DNA of 64,000 nucleotides, taken from NCBI GenBank assembly GCA_015039365.1, contig WION01000002.1, forward strand, positions 992,001-1,056,000, in the 5' to 3' direction. Position numbers and translations under genes: made by a program. Below the pieces are notes generated by a model. It did no database searches. It had not been told where the DNA came from and worked only from the letters and a program-made list of their open reading frames with translations. The stretch comes from Amanita rubescens (Eukaryota > Basidiomycota > Agaricomycetes > Agaricales > Amanitaceae). Below, in pieces: positions 32,130 through 42,703 of this stretch (the stretch's first letter is position 1; every line of letters starts with the position of its first letter).

Positions 32130-33871
32130 ATGGTCACCTCAGCTCCCAACAGCATGCAGCTAGTTAATAACTCTCAGAACCTACCACCTGACGGAGGTGA
32201 CCCTGGAGAACAGGAATATGATGAATTGGACGACGGCGACTTTTCAGAAACCGAGGAAGGTTTTGATATCAGAGACCAGCTTCAGCCTGCTCAAGCCAAC
32301 ATACTTTCAACGAGCGAGTTGCATTGTCAGCTTCCTATTCAGCTGTGGATTGCCCCCTCACTAATACTCAGTCAAAAGCACTTATTCATGATGGATCAAT
32401 TGATTTGAATCCCACGTATCAACGAGGTGCGAATTGTGCATACATTGTCACCTTGGCTCTAGTTTACACTTTAGACAGATGTCGTGTGGCCCACGAACAA
32501 GCAGATCAAACTTATTGACTCAATCTATCGAAACTTCTACATACCGCCTGTTGTTTTCGCTGTACAAAAGGACGAGGACGGAGTGGATGTCAGAGTATGC
32601 GTTGATGGGAAACAGGTAAGAAATTATGCCTAGACACGGAACTACTTCTGATTGGCTACAGAGGCTCACTTCCATACAAAAGTTCATCGATGGCCAGGTG
32701 TGTTCTTAATTTCACCAATTCTTGACGGTCACATTCAACTGACGCGACACAGATACCGCGTATGTTCCTATCAGATGTCGGCTTGTGGTTCGTCTGACTC
32801 CCAAGTTAGACAGGGATACGCGAACCAAGAAAAATTACTGGTTTACTGTATCCGAATCAACCAGGTCTCTGCGTAACGAAGTCCCGCCATACTGGAAAGA
32901 AGCCTTTGCAAACAAAAAGATTACGTGTGGTGGGTCTTTTATGCTGAACATAACAAGGCCTTTTATAACGTTTGAACATAAAAGTTGAATATCAAGGTCT
33001 CACCCCTGATCAGGAAAGGGACATCTTCCAGCGAGTACAGCTTGGAATGACTCTCACTGCTGCAGGTACTACAACATTTGTTTTCTCTGGTAGACTGTCT
33101 AACACATTCTAGAAAAACTCCAGGCAATTTCGTCACCTTGGGCTAGGTATGTGTCGCGGAAAGATTCTTTACCCTCTTTGCTGATGACCGTTTAGTTGGA
33201 TATCGGGTTTGGAAGCAAGACACGTCACGGTCGATGGCGGTTTATCAAGCCAGTTCGAATGGGACACCAAGCGTGGACGCGACTTCCAAAATATTGCCCA
33301 CTTTGTCTACTGCTGCGATGGCCTACCAAACGAAAATCTACCGACTGCTCAAAAACTGGAAGTCTGGCTATCTCGTGTTGATCCACCTGGAGATCAGTTG
33401 AAGAAGGAAATTGACGAGACTTTACGGGAAATGTGGATGATAGCCAAAGAAAGGAGCCTGAACAAAGGATTTACTACTATTGGAAAGCGATTGGCGCCTG
33501 TAGAATTTGTTTTCGTTGGTAAATATGATTTACGTTGTTCCATTCTGTCCTTGACCATGGGGATAGGTGTCTTGCTATACAAGCTTCGAAACAGGTCTCG
33601 GGAAGAACGCGCGGTGGCCATCCATCATCTCCGAACGACAATAAGAGAAGAATTTCAAGATATTCGCAATAATACTATCGTCGGAAAAGCCATGTGGATA
33701 ATTATCAATGAATTAACTCAGAATCACACGAGTTCCTTGGCATATCGCGATTCGGGCAGGTCACGGCGAAAGCGCAAGGCCGGTGACCCAGACACCGACG
33801 AATACAGGCCTGAACCAATCAAGGCTCTCGGAAAAGGTGTTAAAACCCGTTCTAAAATGACGAAGATGTAG
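32130..33871 (+). CDS. DUF262 domain protein (ParB/GmrSD N-terminal fold)
   Basis: Single DUF262-type protein of about 480 residues. Family motifs are the entry motif NPTYQRDVVWPTNKQIKLID, IYRNFYIPPVVFAV, and the nucleotide-site signature CVDGKQRLTSIQKFIDG (D-G-x-Q-R). The middle has TPDQERDIFQRVQLGMTLT and a helical part ending RRKRKAGDPD and a basic tail (KTRSKMTKM) that looks like a nuclear localisation signal. An acidic leader (YDELDDGDFSETEEGFD) precedes the domain. In bacteria, DUF262 is the N-terminal half of GmrS/GmrD type IV restriction and of BREX/PARIS-type proteins, usually followed by a DUF1524 HNH domain, which I do not see here. Such stand-alone DUF262 proteins are common in mushroom fungi with unknown function. 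Confidence 0.8.
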
Positions 33872-33940
33872 TTCCACTATTCATATTGTATGGCTGTGGT
33901 CTTAGCTTTAGGGCATAATAATAAAAATTGTTGTATGGAT

Positions 33941-35313
33941 TCAACCGCTGTACTGCGTTCGGGCCGTGTACAAGATAGAACCAGAATCTGTGACTGTTCT
34001 GCAATATTTGAGCAATAGCTTGTCTCTTTCCTTGACATTGACTGCTATATCTGCCAAGAATGGGGAAATATCCTCTTCTGTCCAGCGCGGACGTGCAAGG
34101 AACAGATCAGTAAAGCGGGCTGCTGGCTCTGGAGGAAGTTCAGAAGCGGGAAAGTAGGTAAGCACAGTGCTACCCTGTTGGTTGGACGCGATGAAGTTGC
34201 CCTTTGCCAAGGTCAGATAGTAGATCGTTACGGAGATAACGACTTACAGAGAGAAAATCAAGCGACACAGTCGATTCAAAGCTGTCCCCAACAGAATATT
34301 TCCACTTTTCTATCAGTGTATTTTTCTCGATGGGATCATGCTGGGCATGTCAGGACCTTGCGCGCGATATCTAGCGTACAATTGACATACCCTATGACTT
34401 CTCAACAAGTTCAGGCCGATCTCTTTAACGACGGACTTGACCTCCATGTTCCATTTCCCGGCGTCAACTTCGCCAAACCAGGACAAAACCTGCTTGGTGA
34501 CATCGTGAGCAACTTCGTGATCATTTGCCAATGTTGACACCAGCTCGTCGACAGGCGCCGCATCGTGTGGGAGAGAAAGTGCGATTAAGACATTCAATAG
34601 CAGCTCCAGCACCTGGTGCAGATACCCTGGGGCGATGGGTCGCAACTCTCCTGTCGTGAGATATATTTCATGTGAAACCCACTGGGGTTCCATTCAATGG
34701 TTGTTCACTAACCGTGGATGATAAGGATACGTCGGTCCTTCAGAGCACATTCAAGCTCGTCATCGCTCGCTTGGATTTCCCTCTTCGCCCGATCATAAGT
34801 CAACCCCGTTCCCTACGATAAGTGAGCCTTACACAAGCGCGAGGCGAAATTAACAACTACCCACCGATGCCTGAGAATCGATATCCATTGTCGCTTGATT
34901 TTCATCATAGGCCCTGCCTCTGAGAAGCGCATCCAGTTTGTATAATTTAGGTACGCAAGGTACAAGTTCCAGGATGTCATTCACTTGATCTCGTATGTCA
35001 AGCGAAGCGCCTCCATTTTCACAGGGGAGTGGCAACCAGAATAGTATTGGAAAGAACCACGGATCGGATGGTATATGTCTTATCCCGAGTACACAGAACT
35101 GCATCTTCATTCGACTGACCTTTGATAGAGAGTCTGCATCGACATTTAAAAAGTGTGTTTAATAATAACTTGGGACCAACAATACCTCGGAGAAGTCGAA
35201 CTTTGAAGAGATGATTCAACCAGACTACATAGATCTGGGGGAAGCTCGAGGAGTTTAACGCTCCCTGATTCTGCCAGGGATCGCGGTGAAAAACACAAAT
35301 CGACGTTGGTCAT
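33941..35313 (-). CDS. DCC1: Sister chromatid cohesion protein DCC1 (Ctf18-RFC subunit)
   Basis: Dcc1 is a subunit of the Ctf18-Dcc1-Ctf8 RFC complex, which loads PCNA and supports cohesion. Exon 1 (ATG 35313) reads MTNVDLCFSP and VKLLELPPDLCSLVESSL. The intron ends at an acceptor before LSIKGQSNEDAVLC, then RDKTYTIRSVVLSNTILV, the Dcc1 hallmark. The rest has LELVPCVPKLYKLDALLRGR, LRPIAPGYLHQVLELLLN, and a C-terminal winged-helix part with PPEPAARFTDLFLARPRWTEEDI and the end around DKLLLKYCR. About six exons join cleanly. The stop is 69 bp from the convergent DUF262 stop. Confidence 0.9.
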
Positions 35314-35423
35314 GTAACTGCGCGTCTATTTGACATGTGATGTGGAGTGTGCTAAAGACTCTTATTGTCCATATGGCAAATCTCTATAAATCTTATAAAA
35401 AGTAATAAAACTACAATTTTTAT

Positions 35424-36703
35424 CTACTTGTCAAGGACAGTGGTTTCGATAACGATGCCCGTGACGCGGTATGGATCTGAGGAAAAAATCAGACTGGAGC
35501 CTCAGTGTTCCACATAAAAGTTTACATACCAATGTTGGAAGCAGGACGCCTGTCCTCTAGATAACCGTATCCTTTCTCAGCGACATGGCGTGGCACACGA
35601 ATGGATGCACCACGATTGGCAACACCAGAAGAGAAGTCACTGATATGGCCCGTCTCGTGACGACCAGTCAAGCGCAAATCGTTGTCTTCACCATACACGG
35701 CAATGTGCTCGTTGTGCCTCTTTGACAACTTCTCAATTGCTTCATTGATGTATTTCATGCCACCAGGCTCGCGCATTGCCTTTGTAGAATAGTTGGTGTG
35801 GCAACCCGCACCGTTCCAGTCGCCCGACAAAGGTTTGGGGTGGAAGGAGACTTTAACTCCCCATTGTTCTGCAATGCGGACCAAAAGGAAGCGAGCCATC
35901 CACAAATGGTCGCCCATGGAGATGCCCTCACACGGGCCAACCTGGAACTCCCACTGCGACGGCATGACCTCCGCGTTGATACCGCTGATGTTAACTCCAG
36001 CGTACAAGCAAGCCCGGTAGTGGGCCTCGATGAGATCCCGAGCAAACACCTTTCCGGTACCTGCAAAGACAAGTGAGGATCTGACATGATAACTTGAGAG
36101 TTTAATGTCATACCTGCGCCGCAGTAGTAGGGGCCCTGGGGGCCGGGGAAACCACCTTTAGGCCAGCCGTATGGAGTACCGTCTTCATCGAAGAGGGTAT
36201 ATTCTTGCTCAAGACCGAACCACGGTTGCTCGTCCTTGGCCAATTCCATGACCTTGGCAGCGTGGTGACGGTAGTTGGTCCTGTTGGGGGTACCATCGTT
36301 GTTGTAGCATTCAGCAAGAACAAGGATGTTGTCACCGCCGCGGAAGGGATCCTTGAAGATGGCGGCGGGACGAAGGTATACATCGGAGTCATGACCAGGA
36401 GCTTGGTTGGTCGAAGAGCCATCAAAGTCCCAGGTTCTGAGCTGACTTATGTCTGTCACCTTCTGGGAGACGGTCTAGAAGAAAGAAAGAAATCGCCATA
36501 AGAGAGGGAGAGAGGAAGAATAGAGAAACGAACGGTTGTCTTTGAACGGAGACCATTATCACCGTCGATCCAGACGTCTGTCGATTAGATAAGTTTTGGT
36601 ATATGATGAATGGCGGAATAGCGCACATTCAGCCTGGACTTTTTCGCCCTGGTCGAGAGCAAGGTAAGGGGCGAGGAGGCGCGTTGTTGTATTTGCTGGC
36701 CAT
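35424..36703 (-). CDS. GLN1: Glutamine synthetase, eukaryotic type
   Basis: Type II glutamine synthetase, which makes glutamine from glutamate, ammonia and ATP in the cytosol. Conserved segments are [71 protein letters not shown], and [20 protein letters not shown]. Also present are [31 protein letters not shown], and [13 protein letters not shown]. The ending is [14 protein letters not shown]. The N-terminus is broken: after ATGGCCAGC the run AAA (36692-36694) is one base too long to reach the [13 protein letters not shown] frame. Removing one A restores a normal start. Since this enzyme is needed in a genome like this, an assembly indel is the likely reason. Confidence 0.95.
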
Positions 36704-36971
36704 TGAAAAAATGGGATGAAGAAAACGAAGGGAGGCAGGCGGAGGTATTAAGCGGAAGACTATGTTTATTGACGAGTGTTTGGGAAGCGGTGTAGAAATA
36801 ATCTGATTGGACGATAAGCAGCTACGGCGGATCTGCCTAAGCTGTGTACCTCGGCCGACGTTCTCCTCGCGTGACTGCCGCCACCGTACCTTGCATGCTT
36901 GCTCCGTTCCTACAAAAGTGGTCCTTTTACTCCCTTGTTACCGCCGTCGCCCATTTGGAATGTATAGAACG

Positions 36972-37761
36972 CTAACCGCTCCGTGATCCTAGCCGCGCCA
37001 GACTGTCCTCTGCATTCTCTTGCTCCTCCACTGTATCAGATTGTGTCACCTGAGCATATATCATTCTATTTTCCCGTCAATCTTATGAGACAAACGAGAC
37101 GCACCACCCTGAGAACCGATTTCTTTGACGACTCCTGCAATTCGCCAGAAATGATCAATTCGTCTAGAATCTGTTATGCTTTAATCTGTGGCGCCTGTTA
37201 AGCGGTCTGTAAACGTGACCCACCGCATATGCCTTTTGAAAATTAAAAATTCTGCGACATGTGAGCAAGATCCGATGCTCGATTTATTTCGATCTTACAA
37301 GTCCAGTTCACAAACCTGAGTGAGACATGTCAAAGTGGCTTCCAAAGGATCCGTGAAATCATCAACTCACGTTGCCAAAATATCGATCCAGAATTTCAAC
37401 GTAGCGGTGTATGATCTCCAGCGTAACCAGCTCATTGTCTCCCGAAACGATGCCGCACACAAAGAAAAGTGACGCATATCGTCTGTACACTACCTTGGTA
37501 TCTATCTTTAGTGTCAATGGACCGATGCACACGATGACGCGCTAAACACCTTTATATTCCAAGAAATTACACATGCGCGTTCGGCGGGCTAGGACTAGCT
37601 GCGTTACATCTTTTACAATCTTCGCCTTTGCCTTTGGCGGCATCGTCGTGAACCATTTTGCGAGGCGTACTTTGCCTGTGGATGGGCGATAAGGCTGTTT
37701 CAATACTGCGCCAGTCGCGTCCCTTACCTTGCCTGGAGACGAGTAAGATGTAATTGATCAT
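36972..37761 (-). CDS. APS1: AP-1 clathrin adaptor complex sigma subunit
   Basis: Small sigma subunit of the AP-1 adaptor, used for clathrin traffic between trans-Golgi and endosomes. The gene has seven short exons and is easy to miss. The ATG at 37761 gives [19 protein letters not shown], then [25 protein letters not shown], and [18 protein letters not shown] with [20 protein letters not shown]. It continues with [32 protein letters not shown], and a tail with [15 protein letters not shown]. Total length is about 160 residues, the normal size for sigma-1. Every intron is GT-AG and 46-60 bp. The stop lies at 36972, 269 bp from the GLN1 start on the same strand. Confidence 0.92.
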
Positions 37762-38658
37762 GCTGTTAGCACTTTGCGTTCAGTTCTATCCGCGAATACC
37801 GCAAGGATGTCACGCTATGTCACGATCATCTCACCTCCCGTCAAGACCACATGCTTGCGTATTATGATTGGCCCGCCATTCTCACGCGGCTGATAGTTGG
37901 GCCCTCTAAATTTCCTTTGTATCTTTCTTTTTACGCCTGAAGCCAACGAATGCGTTTTGCTATAGTTATCCACGTCGGTTCTTGCTTTCTAGCGGTGAGG
38001 CAAAGCTGCACATTTTTAAATCCATGGCCAGTTTCCAGTATATATATCCTGAACAATAGTACATCTTCGGAATCGGAAGCACAAACTTTAATTCCTGCGC
38101 TAGAAGCACTAGTACTGCAAGCTAGCAATTTTCACTAGATCGGCTCCAACAATCTGAGGGGTAGATCACAAGACTGCCTACCGCAGAATGACCTTAACGG
38201 GGTTACTTATACTCTATCATTAATCATTACTAGACCATTATAGCTAAATGTTGACAATGTGGTGTTGAGATCATTTATACAGCATCTTCTGGTTTGTTCT
38301 TCAACTGCGGACCCGGTGTCTAAAATAAAAATCAGGAATGCGTCCGCGGCATTTTCCAAGAGACCCCATGTAAGAGCATGTATAAGGGTGGTCAAACTTG
38401 TATTGACCGGGTCATGCATCGCCCTCATGATGGACGAGATGAACGGGTTGATTCCAAGGAGCGCCACAGGCAACACAGACGTAGAAGGCTAATTAAAGCG
38501 CTGAATTATTTATTGTATTTGCCAGGGCAGAGGGACGAAAACTGTATCGTTGTTCGCTTCTCGAGCATTTCACAAGTCTCGCACACAACTCGTCCCTTTA
38601 GCTTTGCGGAGTGCCATTCAGTTGGCCCCTATGACCTCTCTATGTCCGAGCTTCTCTC
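37762..38658. other. Sparse region, one weak minus-strand exon candidate
   Basis: About 900 bp without a gene I can defend. A minus-strand open stretch at 38476-38207 reads LLGINPFISSIMRAMHD and LIHALTWGLLENAADAFLIF, which has a protein-like feel, and sits after a possible acceptor. I could not link it to neighbouring exons, and no family comes to mind. The rest is AT-rich with frequent stops. Confidence 0.35.
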
Positions 38659-39027
38659 ATGACCGATCAGTCCCTCAGCAGTCACGACACATCCGCAGAA
38701 CACCTGTGCGTGGCGTGGGCGGCCAATTTAATAAATGAATTCAAGCAGGGCGTGTGTACAACGTGTTTTCCAACATATACTGCTTCTGTTGGCTTGTATG
38801 AACGTCGCCTTGCGTCTATACCCAAGCGAACCTCTGTCAGGCCATATATCAATCACTTGAACGAACATCTTCCATCTCTTCTTAGCACCATGCCACGAGA
38901 CATGAGCTACCGGAAACCAGTACCGAAGTATATTCCATCGCCCCCTCCATCCCCGACGAAGGCACAAGAAGAGTCAAATTTTGAACAATGTTCCGGTGAA
39001 GAGATCCCACCTGTTCGTAGCACATAA
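38659..39027 (+). CDS. Hypothetical 122-residue protein, intronless
   Basis: Open from an ATG at 38659 to a stop at 39025-39027, with no intron. The product includes CVAWAANLINEFKQGVC, TYTASVGLYERRLASIPKR, and a Pro/Ser-rich end (KYIPSPPPSPTKAQEE). Most genes in the window have introns, which makes this one less convincing, and I recognise no family. It may be a lineage-specific gene or a chance open frame. Confidence 0.35.
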   Translation: MTDQSLSSHDTSAEHLCVAWAANLINEFKQGVCTTCFPTYTASVGLYERRLASIPKRTSVRPYINHLNEHLPSLLSTMPRDMSYRKPVPKYIPSPPPSPTKAQEESNFEQCSGEEIPPVRST

Positions 39028-39393
39028 GCGACTGCCGTACTTTGTCCCGCTAAATAGTTTGATAGTTGCCCACGGAGTGGCGAGAGGCAATTGAGCGGGC
39101 TGTTACTCTCGGCAACTCTGTGGCATCCTTCCCGAATTTATCGCCCACCAGTAGCTCCGAACAATCAGATGTCGTCAGTGTTTCGTCACTTGATACTTGA
39201 GATTCAACCTAACGGGCCTAGCAGCAACATCACAGTATTTGCGCGTCATATCATATTGTCAAACGACCAACATACATCAGAAGAGAATCTGGTTCTTCTG
39301 TAGCGCGTCAACGCCAGCTCCGCCATGTATGCCCCAATATTACAGGCCAGATTATAAACGTGTTGACATTGGTTAAAGACTTTTAGGCCGCCA
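39028..39393. other. Intergenic region
   Basis: About 370 bp between two weak gene candidates. A short open stretch (RLPYFVPLNSLIVAHGVARG) occurs near 39030-39090, but it ends at a stop and is not linked to anything. Confidence 0.35.
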
Positions 39394-39797
39394 ACTCCGC
39401 CTCTTCGTACGGACCGACCAAAGCAAAGAAGAATTGAACAAAGCGTTGAATGGTTGGATTCGTGTAGCACAGTGCGTATACAAAGTAGTAGCGCTCATTG
39501 CAGGACTAATGTTCATTATCGACAGCTCCCAAACATGTCGCGGGTCGAAAGGTTCAGCTCTACAGCTATACGGTTGCAAAGCTCTCGCAGCACTGGGCGA
39601 ACATTAGTGGCCACGTCACCTGTCAAGCAGTCGCCAGAGATGATGACTTTCGCAGGTCGAAGGGACCGACTCAGCAGCTGTGGAGCGCCGTGGACAAGTA
39701 CATTGAAGAGAATATGCGGGCAGCTAACAACGAAGCTTGGGCGGATGCAGTGGTTGAGATGTTGATCATTGTAACGATTGAAGTGTATGTACATTAG
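39394..39797 (+). pseudogene. Unidentified coding remnant with frame change
   Basis: Two protein-like segments follow each other but in different frames. The first reads RQLRLFVRTDQSKEELNKAL and NGWIRVA. After a possible intron (GTGCGT...CGACAG) the second reads HVAGRKVQLYSYTVAKLSQHW, ANISGHVTCQAVARDDDFRR, then GPTQQLWSAVDKYIEENMRA and a stop at 39797. The second frame is one base out of phase with the first under that intron. I recognise no family. It may be a damaged gene or a real gene with an assembly indel. Confidence 0.4.
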
Positions 39798-39957
39798 TAA
39801 ACTAGTACTAGTAGTAAATTATGCCACTAGCCGGCAAAGGAAGGCTGACATTTACGTCGACAACAAGACTCCTGCCGAGATGAGCACTTGAGCCTCTCCT
39901 CCACGCTCCAGTCTGAGACTCATTATCATTCCTTGCGAGGTGTACGGGTCTCCCCGG

Positions 39958-42243
39958 ATGGCCAACGCGAACACCGTGCATCTCTCTAACGACGGCCAGG
40001 ATCGCCAACTCACTAGTAACACCAGCACACAATCACACCATGATATACCCAATCATTTTCAACCTCAATACCAACTCCCTTCTAATTTATCTGAATTCCA
40101 GGAGGCCGAAGGCAGAGAGCACAGAGAGGTTTGGCTGCGGGATATGTGGAGGCAGCTACAGGGCATTGCGATTCAACCGGCACACATCTCCGATCAAATG
40201 CTATATGAAGACATTACTCCGGAACAGGCACAGTCGCTCAAGAGCACGTATGATTTCGAATTATTAAATCTCTGTGGTGCAGACGGAGATCCGCGGCTAG
40301 TTGGTTGGGACAAGTTCAAGGGATATGCAGAGGCCAAAGAAGTTGGCGAGTGCTTTGACCAAGTACATAGAGCTCATACTAACTCGACTAGAATTATGGC
40401 AGATCTTTCATAAGCTCGACGTCGACGGAAGCGGTCATATAAATGCACGCGATGTGTCGTTGGCTCTGAATAGCGCGGGTAAGCAGATTTACTTCTATAA
40501 AAAAAATAGTCATTGTTTACCAACTACAGGTATTAAGCATTCTCCAAGCCACGTTTCTCAGTTCATAGTGAATTTGACCGGTTCTCCTCGCTCAGAATCT
40601 GTTACGTTTGCAGAGTTTAGAAATTTCCTGCTATTTCTCCCAAGAAAACCATCACCGGAGGAGATTTACCAATATTACAACGTTAGACGTCATAAAGTCC
40701 ACGGGGACTCTGCTGCTTGTCATGCGGAAGGTTCGTCCCAGCCCACTTTCACGAGGCAGACATTTGATACTTTCATTTTCATAAGCCGGTGCAGACCTGA
40801 ACAGGAAGGACCGTGTCCCGGGATTCGCCAACATTAGTCCGACCCGTTCGATCCAGCGTCAAGCCGATCCCCTACAGGACGATGTTGAAATAGAATCTGA
40901 TGATGAGGATGACGAAGTCGAGCCTCATAGTATTCTATCGCAAAATTCTTCTCTCAAGTTCCTTCTTGCTGGTGGTATTTCTGGTGCTGGTAAGCTGTCG
41001 TTTTGTAAGAGAGAGAGCGCGTAAATCCAAGTCGTCTCCAGTGTCCCGAACGTGTACAGCACCGTTTGATCGACTAAAGGTGTTTCTAATAACGCGACCT
41101 CCTCACCTGGGAGGTTGTACCCTTCCTTCTGAACCTAGTCCAGTCAATATGGCGGTTTTCAGGAATGCCGTGGCGCGTATATATGCAGAAGGCGGTGTTC
41201 TTGCATTTTGGACTGGTAATGGTTTATCCGTTGCCAAAATCTTCCCTGAATCCGCGATCAAATTCTTCGCATACGAATCCGCCGTATGTCACTTCCCTAT
41301 TTTCTACTTTCATAGCAATAACTCCGAGTAGAAACGTGCCTTTGCAAAGCATTGGGACTGTGTTGATAACCCAAGCGAAATCAGCGGAACTAGTCGGTTT
41401 CTTTCTGGGGGGATTGGTGGAATTAGTAGTCAACTTGGTGAGTTGACTCGTAATCGGTTATTTGTGTCTGGCTTAGATTTGCAATATAGCGATATATCCC
41501 GTGGAAACCCTCAAGGTTAGTGCGGCGCAGGAAAGAGCCATGGTGTAACCTTACGAAATATTGTAGACTCAAATGATGAGTAGCATTGGGCAAAGGCACA
41601 GCATAGCCGAGGCTATGCGTCACATATGGTCGCTGGGCGGCTTACGTGCTTTTTATAGAGGTTTGGGGGTGAGTTGAATTACGATCATTCGACGAAACCT
41701 GACTCGGGGTGCCCATTCAGATCGGCCTTATTGGCGTGTTCCCGTACGTTATCTCATGTCCATCTTGATTATAACGTAACTTCCAGTCAGTTACTCTGCG
41801 ATCGACATGAGCACCTTTGAGGCATTCAAGCTTGCCTATGTAAAATCGACGGGCAAGGAACAGCCTGGCGTGTTGACCTTGCTGGCATTCGGCAGCACCT
41901 CTGGAAGCATCGGTGCCATAAGTGTATATCCCCTTAATCTCGTGCGTACTCGTTTGCAAGCCTCGGGTTCTCCGGGGCATCCGCAGCGCTATAACGGCGT
42001 AATGGACGTCGCAATCCGGACCTGGGAAAGAGACGGATGGAGAGGCTTTTACCGTGGATTGTTCCCAACATTAGCCAAAGTGAGAACTTGACTGCGCTTC
42101 TTTGATGTGTAGACCTCAACCATGTGCTAGGTCATTCCTTCGGTCTCCATAACCTATACGGTCTATGAATTTAGTAAACGAAGGTATGGATCTCATGTGT
42201 TATGCAGCATTCCACTCACAGCTGTTGTAGGCTTGGTGTATGA
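39958..42243 (+). CDS. EF-hand mitochondrial carrier (SCaMC/Sal1-like)
   Basis: Calcium-regulated member of the mitochondrial carrier family, expected in the inner membrane and most like the ATP-Mg/phosphate carriers. The N-terminal half has EF-hand sequences: around SLKSTYDFELLNLCGADGD and a clear loop LDVDGSGHINARDVSLAL. The carrier half has three repeats: [24 protein letters not shown] with the family motif P-x-D-x-x-K, a second ending AIYPVETLKTQMM, and a third with SGSIGAISVYPLNLVRTRLQ. The residues GLFPTLAKVIPSVSITYTVYE close it. Eight or more introns of about 40-60 bp join in frame. The ATG at 39958 was chosen because the frame upstream has no ATG. Confidence 0.9.
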
Positions 42244-42703
42244 CCTATGTAATAATCAAATTATCGACTAGACAGACAACAGACTACCACTCATTTGCAT
42301 GTATTTTAATTCGCACTCTATAAAGTAGTTGAATTTCGGGTATTTTATTTGGTTGATATGTGAGAAGGTCACATACATCATGCACGCTATGAAATGTTTG
42401 CACTATGAAAAGATCTACAGTATCGGAAAGAACCAATGTAAGTTCAACAGTATGCGGCAAATTGCTGAGACATGCAACGATGATGGGATGAAATGAAGAT
42501 GTCATGGACAAACGTAAACAGCAAGTCATTATGGTCGTGAAGATGTGTTTTAAAAATAAAGAAATAAAGAAAATTGAATATAGACGAGCAATTGGACACG
42601 AAGAACGGGAATACCGAATATAGGATATCTTGTTGGCCAGATGGTAAATTGAGCGGGGCACCGGATGTAGCAATGAGATAAGGAACCGAAAGTCGGCAAA
42701 GGG
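42244..42703. other. Convergent intergenic region
   Basis: 460 bp between the stops of the carrier gene and the TVP38-like gene. AT-rich, with no coding signal; probably two 3' UTRs. Confidence 0.55.

Noticed and set aside
32130..33871. A complete restriction-type defence system around the DUF262 gene
   Set aside because: No HNH, methylase or helicase partner lies nearby; neighbours are DCC1 and an unknown gene.
36205..36501. Plus-strand open frame over glutamine synthetase
   Set aside because: It is the antisense shadow of a highly conserved gene.
36680..36710. Programmed ribosomal frameshifting as the reason for the frame breaks
   Set aside because: The sites share no slippery heptamer or structure, occur in unrelated genes, and some are at the very start of genes.
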